Source: Heliocidaris erythrogramma
Taxonomy: Eukaryota; Echinodermata; Echinoidea; Camarodonta; Echinometridae
NCBI GenBank assembly: GCA_025617745.1
Contig: CM046863.1
Coordinates: 2,666,001 to 2,730,000, forward strand
Direction: 5' to 3'
Length of the DNA: 64,000 nt
Shown: one piece after another, positions 56,768 through 64,000 of the stretch
Position numbering within the stretch: position 1 is the stretch's first letter
How the letters are laid out: every line of letters begins with the position of its first letter
Position numbers and translations under genes: made by a program
The notes under the pieces: model-generated
The model's input: only the letters and a program-made list of their open reading frames with translations
Database searches by the model: none
What the model was told of the DNA's origin: nothing

Positions 56768-56771
56768 TTAA

Positions 56772-57029
56772 AGGGATACGCCACCAGGCGGTCGTGGGCA
56801 AAGTCAGGATTGCGTAAGCGCCATTCACTCGTACACAAAGTTTGTGCGTCGACTGCACGAAGCTGACCGAATCTCGCACGAGAGCTCGTGCTCAGGCGGA
56901 GCGTGCATGTTGCGCGGCGACCAGTCTGTCCGAGGTTTGCTCCACACGGGGCAACGGCATGAATCAGGTAATGATTACGGTGCCCTCTCGCGGCATAAAA
57001 ACGTCCATAATCTGCGGTTGAGTATCCCT
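56772..57029. mobile_element. 258-bp TTAA MITE with AGGGATAC ends, copy 2 (inverted)
   Basis: TTAA at 56768-56771 and 57030-57033. Reverse complement of the 13842-14129 element with a small deletion. Confidence 0.85.
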
Positions 57030-57033
57030 TTAA

Positions 57034-57639
57034 TACCCCGACTAATAATGATTTTTACAAAATACAGCGAAAAGAAAAAGTAAAACAAGTTGATCGAAAA
57101 ACGATTCGAGATGAGATTAAGTTTTAAATCATTAATTTCGGTGGTACACCATAACACTGAAGCTTAATGTCTTATGTGTGGAGGTTATGGCCCTGTAAAG
57201 ACAAAAAAAAAGAAGAAAAGTTTATCAGAAAAGAAGGTTTGGTATATTAGTATAAACCTTTGATCAAGAACTTGGATTTGGTAAGTAAACTTTTCTTTCA
57301 TGGTACGTCTCAGTCGCATACATGTATGTTAACTTTCTTGTCACTATTATTTTCAGTTCATTACCGAGATGGCGCTATACAACATTTTGAATACCGAACA
57401 CCCTATTGAGTTCCGATAGATGGCGGTCGTCTGTTTCTTTTTATAACAAAAAAATAATAAATTAAAGCGCTCCAGTCGTGCTAGGGTCCATTCTTCTGTG
57501 TGTTTTGTATCAGTACACGCATGTTTGAGAACAAAATGATTCCTCTCTAAGAGTCTGTGAAATTAACCTTAATAATATTGGTCTTTATTCGTTCCATCTC
57601 ACAAGGATCTGATTTTCAACGCCATTTAAATAAATCATT
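57034..57639. other. Unassigned DNA
   Basis: Two similar 'gagatggcgct / agatggcggtcgtc' words near 57368 and 57417; otherwise nothing. Confidence 0.35.
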
Positions 57640-58560
57640 TTCCCCCACACTCATTTTCTCTCTTCTTTCTATTTCTCATTCTTTTCCTCTCTTTCCTCTC
57701 TCATTCTCCCCCTCTTTCTATATTGCAATTTCTTTATTTATCACTGTTTGTGGCTGTCTTTTGCATACTCTCTCTCTTTCTCTGTCACAACCACAAAGTC
57801 TTCCTTCTCTACCTCGCTTTCTCTCTTCTCTGTCACAACCACAAAGTCTTCCTTCTCTACCTCGCTTTCTCTCTTTCTCTGTCACAACCACAAAGTCTTC
57901 CTTCTCTACCTCGCTTTCTCTCTTTCTCTGTCACAACCACAAAGTCTTCCTTCTCTACCTCGCTTTCTCTCTTTCTCTGTCACAACCACAAAGTCTTCCT
58001 TCTCTACCTCGCTTTCTTTCTTTCTCTGTCACACCCACAAAGTCTTCCTTCTCTACCTCGTCTCTATGTTTCAAAATTGTCTCTTCCTGGATCATTAAGT
58101 CCCTCCCCCCACACACACACCAATCCCCTCACCTCTCTATTTCTCCCTCATCTCATTAGAATATTGTTATATATTATTTTCTTTACATTTATCTTTCTAT
58201 CGTTATGTCAGTATATATTTCTCACTCTTATTCTCTGCCTATCGCACACACACAATCTTATATTGCTTTACTTCCGAGGACAAGTATTGTTCCTCTATTG
58301 TTCCTCCGTCCTCGGACAGTCGACGGAATAAGGCACAAATTCATTGTTCGACGTTCGAGGACTATTGTCCGGCTTCCAAGAACCATTGTTCTCATGATTT
58401 TTTTGTTTGTTCTCTGTCCGAAAATGTCCTCGCACATACGGATAAACACGCCCAGACACACACACAACCACACCCAAACCCCCCCCCCCCCCCCCCCCCC
58501 CCCCCACACCCACACTCTCTCTCTCTCTCTCTCTAACACCCTTTTTCTTTGTATTGTTTT
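57640..58560. repeat. Polypyrimidine block related to the tandem array
   Basis: Long CT-rich DNA with the same word content as the array's polypyrimidine modules, plus a second copy of the CCGAGGAC insertion (58258-58446) and a poly-C run of about 24 bases (58480-58505). The long frames here are low-complexity. Confidence 0.6.
57776..58066. repeat. 49-bp minisatellite, six copies
   Basis: GTCACAACCACAAAGTCTTC starts recur at 57784, 57832, 57881, 57930, 57979 and 58028. The period is 49, with one 48. Copies are nearly identical, so the array is young. Confidence 0.9.
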
Positions 58561-58835
58561 ATCTTCATCGCATGTAATTGTCCGTATATAACTGTTAAAC
58601 TGGACCAAAAAATAATGAATGAATCTAAAGGTTTGCCTTTATTCTCTACATCTAAGTTTGTAGCCAGAAGGGCGTTAATATTATTGTGCGTGGAATTATA
58701 AAGTTAACGCCCATGTGGCTCCCAGCAGACAATATGCTTTAATTTACAGATTGCAGAAAACACACTTTGACTTTTAATTATATATAATACACAAATATCA
58801 TTTCACAGCATATACATTGTAAGAGAATACTACAA

Positions 58836-59139
58836 CGGTGGCGAATCCAGGAATCTCGAGGGGGGGGGGGGGGGGGGCAGAGTCTTCATTATTATCTGAC
58901 AAACAAGCAAGCCAGCAAAGAAAACAAACAACAAACAAATAAAACAAAACCAGTTTTAAAAATCACGTTTTCTCGGGTGACTTTTGGCATTTAAATTTGG
59001 AGAAACTGAAATCGGGTGAAACTATTCCATTTATAATCGATGTCTACTTAAAAAATGCCAGTATTGCCTTTGCCTGGGGGAGGGGGAGTGGGGGTGGCAG
59101 GGGGTTCGTGCCCTCTCGAACAATGTGGACCCGCCACTG
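58836..59139. mobile_element. 304-bp hAT-like MITE (CAGTGGCGGATCC family)
   Basis: Left end CGGTGGCGAATCCAGG, right end reversed CAGTGGCGGGTCC. A G run follows the left end, and a matching G-rich stretch with gtgccctctcgaac precedes the right end. No target duplication is evident. Confidence 0.55.
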
Positions 59140-60094
59140 TGCAATGAAAACGAAATATACGAAGAATAAGATGAAAGAATCTTAATGGAAATTACAAACG
59201 ATGCAAGTAAAGGAAAAAGAACATTCAATTCAATTCAAAACAACATCAATTTCCGTTTGATTTGTTACATACATGAGATACAAGCAAAAGAAAACGTTCA
59301 AGTATATTTGAAGGAAGCTTGTGATTAGGAATGCCTGTTTACAAAAATGACAAAATATTATACAAGTCAAGTAGATATATCTGATCCGTTTTTAAGAAAA
59401 ACTAAATTAGGTATGATAAATTACATGATAATATAGAATTTTGCTTTCACTATTGGATCATTTTCATATACATTAGATATTAGCTGAAACGTTTACGTAC
59501 TTTCTGATGTAGAAATGAAGGTCATGAAAAAAAAAATCGATCTGGCATTGCCAAAGGCTACTTCAAACTATTATCTACAATTCACGAGATAGTTTTACTT
59601 GTAAGTAGAATATTAAATTTCATTTATTTCTCTATAGTTCAAAAGGATATAGGCCATTATTGAATTTAAAACTTAAAATGGCTCAATATTATACAGCTAT
59701 TTCCATATCCATGTTGAGACGTATACATGAGCGTGTATAATAATACCCTAGTCACACCAGACCGATAACGGACCGATCAAGAAATTACATTATCGAGAAT
59801 GAATGGCATTTACAATGAACGCAGCTTATTAGAAATCCTACAAAGTATATCATTGTTATTAGCATGCAAGTTTTAGTTTTTGTTCCACAAAACTGCAACT
59901 CGGCAAAATGAGGAAATCACCAAGTTCATATCTTCCACTTAGTATAATAAAGCTATAAGTCTCTGGATAGAGAGGGAAAGCGGGCAACTTATTTCATTGG
60001 GGCTATTATAGAATTCGTTCTATTAAAAATACAACTCAGCGCAATGACAATTCCAAAAAATTGTGTCTTAAAAATAATACTCAGTATAATGCAG
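59140..60094. other. Unassigned DNA
   Basis: Around 59750 a single end-like stretch (ccctagtcacaccagaccg) resembles Harbinger-type termini but has no partner. Otherwise nothing. Confidence 0.3.
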
Positions 60095-60895
60095 ATATTT
60101 GCCGTCGACCATTTGTTCAAACAAGTTAACATACTAAAATTTACCGATATAAATAAACATCACAAAGCATTTTTATGTACAGATGTGCAAACAATTTATT
60201 TCCTGACGAATTTTGTAACCTCTTCCAAATAAATTGTACTATTCATAAATACGAAACCAGACACGCAAATCACATCCATCTACCCAAGCACAGAACCTTA
60301 TTATTCCAACTTAACATCCGGTACTCGGGACCTAAGCTGTGGAATGTTGTCCCTGACACAATAAAATACTCCGCATCTCTTGCCAGCTTCTCAAGAAGGA
60401 TAAAAAACATTTCACTTCATCTTACAAATAATATGGTTTAAGATTCTTCCCAACCCTCCATTGGGTCTATTCTCTCCGGCTCTTCTCTCTGCTTCTTCGT
60501 GAATACATCTATTCTCCGTACTCATTTTATGTTGCACCTCCATCCTTCCCCCCTTTCCCCTCTTTATCCCTCTTTTTTTCTCTCTCTCTCTACCTTCCCT
60601 TTTTTCTTTTTTCCCCTCCAATTACGCTCAGCGGACTAGGAATGTTATCTTTTCTTTTTTTGTATGTAGTTATTTTCTTTGCATGTATTTATCATGTAAT
60701 ATTATGTATTATGTTATAAGGGCACCCCCGCCTCAAGCTTTGGCGTGTTCTCCAACTATGTATGTACCACATGAATGTGTATTATTTTTTGTAAAAAACA
60801 CACGTACATTATTTCTCTCATTTATTACTTTGTACACCTATATTGAAAAGTTGGAAATACATGTCTTGAAATTGAAATTGAATTGAATCAACAAG
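60095..60895 (+). mobile_element. LINE 3' fragment (RT C-terminus and UTR)
   Basis: LFKQVNILKFTDINK, then MYRCANNLFPDEFCNLF, YETRHANHIHLPKHRT and IRYSGPKLWNVVPDTIKYS (to 60438) form the C-terminal part of a CR1/Jockey-like ORF2, with one frame change near 60175. The 3' UTR ends in a TTGAAATTGAAT tail near 60870-60890. 5' truncated. Confidence 0.75.
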
Positions 60896-62436
60896 TTTGA
60901 ATTTCCAAATGAAAAAAAAATATACAATGCAGGTGTTTACATGTTATGAGCATGTATAATGTGTACAGGTTATAACAAGTCCGAACAACTTATTTCATTG
61001 TTAAAACAATTGTTCGTCAAAAATACATATCAAAGATTGACACGTCCGAAGACGACAATTTAGTGGAATTTATTACATTAGATTGTTATAGCATTAGTGT
61101 TATCAAAAGTGAAAATCAAGGTTTAACTATTTTTGTTTTGTTTAAAACATTTTATTTGTGAATAAATAGAAATAGATGAATATATCAAGTGTGCCTCATT
61201 GAATACCAATGTTATTATTAAAATGTTTCGCACAATACATGGAAGTAACCCATCTTATCGCTGTGTAAAACACCGATGTCATCAACATGGAGATACCATG
61301 AAATAATAACATCTGATTGTGACTTTGTAATGTAAAATACCAACGTCATCAATATACAAAACACAGACACATGAAATAAACCGATCTGAATGTGGTGTAT
61401 TAAAATAACTATATTATCCATATAGGGATTCATGAAATAGAACTCTTGATTGTGGTTTAAAATACCAACATGAAAAATATTGATTTCCCATAAACGTATA
61501 AAATAAACCCCTGTGACTCTATAACGTTTAATACCAATCGAACTACAGAGTATTCATCAGCCTATGAGCTTCGTTCACTTCCGAACAGTGAACAGTTATT
61601 TGTTTCAAAATTTCAGAGTTTATTGATTTCCACCTATGTCTTTTACATTTCTTTTAACAGTACATATCAAAATTAAGAGCAAGGACAAAAATAACTATAT
61701 ACATAAACAAAGATATCAAAAAAATATAATTCAATAGACCTGGGATTTAATTAACATTGATAAAGCAATAGACCTGTTTACTAAGTGATTCAAATTTATG
61801 GATGTTTCTTTCCTGGGGACCTAGTAAAGAGGTATTCCATTAACTTGTTATTAATGAATGAACTACAATACTTGGAATCCAGTTTGCATACATTACTTGT
61901 TGCTTTGTCTGACAAGCGTCTGGCAAGCATTTAGGTTGTCAAGAACAACCTTTGTTTCAAAAGTATGCATAAAATTTGAATCACTTAGTAAACAGGTCTA
62001 TTGGTATGATGTAAACATTGTAAAGAAAAACATGATGGAGGAGTCTATTAAGAAAGCATGGCTTGTATTTCATTGATCCCTGTCGGAAAATAAATAAGAA
62101 TAGTTACAGTCTATGAATTAAAAGAAACATGGAAACTAAACAACAAAAAAAATTAGTGGGAAACAAGAAAAAAAAACACATAAGAAGAAGAAAAAGAAGC
62201 GGAAAGAAAAAAAAACACACAATACGGACGTGAACAGTACGGGGGGGGGGGGGGGGGGGTAAACCAAAACAAATACTATGAACAAACAATGCAGGGGGTA
62301 AAGGAGGAATCATAAAGAGGTATGGGCCGCAGGGATAACTAGAACGAGAGATGTAGAAACAGAAAGATAGAGAGAACGTAAGGGGAAAGATGCCGTCTAA
62401 TATAGTTGGTGTACAAGTATACATTTACGTTTATTG
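60896..62436. other. Unassigned DNA with one poly-G run
   Basis: Purine-rich stretch 62150-62390 with a G run of about 18 at 62241-62259. No gene is recognised. Confidence 0.4.
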
Positions 62437-62545
62437 GATGTTGGAGATTTGATTGATCTTTTCAATCTATTCCCAACCTATTAGATTTGAAAAAAATATC
62501 ATTCAGTTGAAAGATTTAAATTGTCAATCTTACGAAAGATGAGAG
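62437..62545. mobile_element. Possible relic terminus related to the 15.85-kb element
   Basis: TTTTCAATCTATTCCC..., CCTATTAGATTTGAAAA and the closing tgtCAATCTTACGAAAGATGAGAGT resemble the right subterminal cluster and end of the large element. Diverged and without a partner. Confidence 0.35.
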
Positions 62546-63335
62546 TGCATCATGGTACATTATAATTCCCATCAAAGTTGTATTCTAAATCGGGCTGGTT
62601 GCTATGTAGCTACAGGTATTAAATTATGAAAATAGTGGTTCCGGGAGTCGGACACATTAGTATAGTATTGCCAAAGTGTAAGAATTTATTGGAATTCATC
62701 GTCATGACTCCATTATTTATAATTTTATAAGTTTATTCTGCTTAGTAAGTCTGATGCCCCGCCCACACCATTGTCCACTTCGTTGTTGGATCCATGCTAC
62801 CCGGCATGTTTATCTTGAAATATATAATCGTGATCTCTCATTTAATTCCCCCTCTCATTCTCTCTCTCTCTCTGTGTGGCTGTCTCTTCCCCTCCCCTCT
62901 GAAAAATGTTTTTACAGTTTTGAGAAGTGTCTTTACTTTTTAAAATTCTGATCGTCATTGTGGAACAACAACGGTGCAGAATTTGAAAACACTAACATCA
63001 AATCTGTTTTTGTATCAATCACAAAACCATTTTTTAACGTCAGACATTAATAATAATATCCTCCTGAAAACTTTCTGATCATTCACAGAAATGCATGTTC
63101 AAATTAAACAGCGTGATTTCAAGATCTTTTTTTATTCAAGTATTGTTGTTTTTGTTGATATTTGTTTTAAAACCAAGTTTAGTGATTTCATTCAAAATTG
63201 AGAACGCGATTCTGTTCTTTGTGTACTTGTATATGGTGCGTGCGCAATGTGATGTGACTATTTCGATGTTCAGACAAAGTTCCACCTTTTATATTGTTAA
63301 CCCGATGACTACTGAATTCTCTCATTCACATTGGC
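62546..63335. other. Unassigned DNA
   Basis: A short CT tract near 62855; no gene or repeat family. Confidence 0.35.
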
Positions 63336-63339
63336 TTAA

Positions 63340-63452
63340 AAGGATACTCAACAGCACAACGGATGCGTTCGACGCACGAACTTTGTGTTATACGAGTGAA
63401 TGGGGCTTACGAAATCCCGACTTTCCCCATGGCCGCCTGGTGGTGTATCCCT
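63340..63452. mobile_element. AGGGATAC-type TTAA MITE, internally deleted copy 3
   Basis: Starts TTAAAAGGATACTCAAC (63336 on) and ends ggtggtgtatcccttgaa. It keeps both ends and the GCGTTCGACGCACGAACTTT stretch but lacks the middle of copy 1. Confidence 0.75.
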
Positions 63453-64000
63453 TGAATACAGGGGCTACCCGGTTCCAGTAGCCAATGGGTTAAATCCGTA
63501 CCTCACTACGTTGTTTACAAACATAATCCAATTATAGATCATACAATGTAATACATTAAGATCATCAAAATGCAATTGTTCAGTGAATGTAACATATTTA
63601 AAATATAGTGTGTGGTTCATATGATATGATAGAAGAGAAGGATTCCGTTTTCTAACTTTGGAAAAACATATAAGAGAGAAACCTCAAAGAAAACAAGCCA
63701 CAGCGTTGTAAGCAAAGAGATACATGAGGTGTTTCCGTGTTGTAGAAAGTGAAATCCAGTTCAGGAAATGACGTGAACCTTTATGATGAGTCTTTGAGAT
63801 TCAAGTTCACATTCGTTCCCGATTATGTGCTTCCGTTATTGTTGAACATCTTGCTCTAGGCACTGCCATGACAGCCATGACTTTTGTTCTATCACCCTAA
63901 GCAATCTCACATTTAATTTTCGTTCATCCAAAAAACAACAACAAAAACAAAACAATGATTGCGCAATATCTCATAAGCAAGGCTCAAGGAGAATAGCTGA
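63453..64000. other. Unassigned DNA to the window end
   Basis: Nothing recognised. Confidence 0.4.

Noticed and set aside
57557-58331. Three overlapping frames of 116-202 codons
   Set aside because: Frames through a CT-rich region and a 49-bp minisatellite; the Leu/Ser/Phe-rich repeats are by-products.

Overview
This is AT-rich animal nuclear DNA with no conserved, expressed-looking host gene. Almost everything that can be identified is transposable-element sequence or decayed coding sequence inside it. The mix (CR1/L2-like and L1/Tx1-like LINEs, tRNA-headed SINEs, Harbinger-, hAT-, Kolobok- and piggyBac-type non-autonomous elements, a very common marine-invertebrate GGAGGCATTATGTTTTCGGG repeat) suggests a marine invertebrate. 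An echinoderm such as a sea urchin is my best guess, from recall and not from a search.

Layout. (1) 195-992 is a foldback element. (2) About 1400-11310 is a CR1/L2-like LINE with an intact ORF1 (1632-2588). Its ORF2 is split by a 932-bp TTAA-flanked MITE (3947-4878) and by a roughly 4.6-kb insertion (about 5641-10300). That insertion holds a decayed Cys-rich gene of a transposon-associated family. (3) A hairpin element (11311-11596), then a 1255-bp TTAA-flanked element with a frameshifted THAP domain (11816-13070), which I read as Kolobok-type. (4) A LINE 3' end (13100-13552) and an L1/Tx1-like LINE (13553-18478) that carries two further TTAA-flanked MITEs. (5) A three-unit tandem array (18876-49300). 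Each unit has a Harbinger-type end, polypyrimidine and poly-C stretches, and near-identical unique blocks.

(6) Because the array is repeated, insertions in it can be read against empty copies. Unit 1 carries a 1662-bp element (21994-23655) with a 6-bp target duplication and seven copies of a 17-mer. Between the end of unit 2 and its trailing segment lies a 15,850-bp insertion (28490-44339). It has about 25-bp inverted ends, a TA duplication and AATCTA-rich subterminal clusters. Inside it are a decayed multi-exon gene (exons at 28760-28853, 33399-33545, 35116-35254, 35927-36255) and at least nine nested smaller elements. This is the most interesting object in the window. (7) Two SINEs (49565-49765, 50515-50690). 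(8) A Harbinger-type element (50836-55732) that keeps a TATA box and the first codons of an Arg-rich protein, then is occupied by a young LINE (about 51462-55710) whose ORF2 has only two in-frame stops. (9) MITE and LINE fragments and long unassigned AT-rich DNA to the end.

None of the genes work together as a pathway. The window records repeated nested insertion, and the nesting order (which element interrupts which) gives relative ages.
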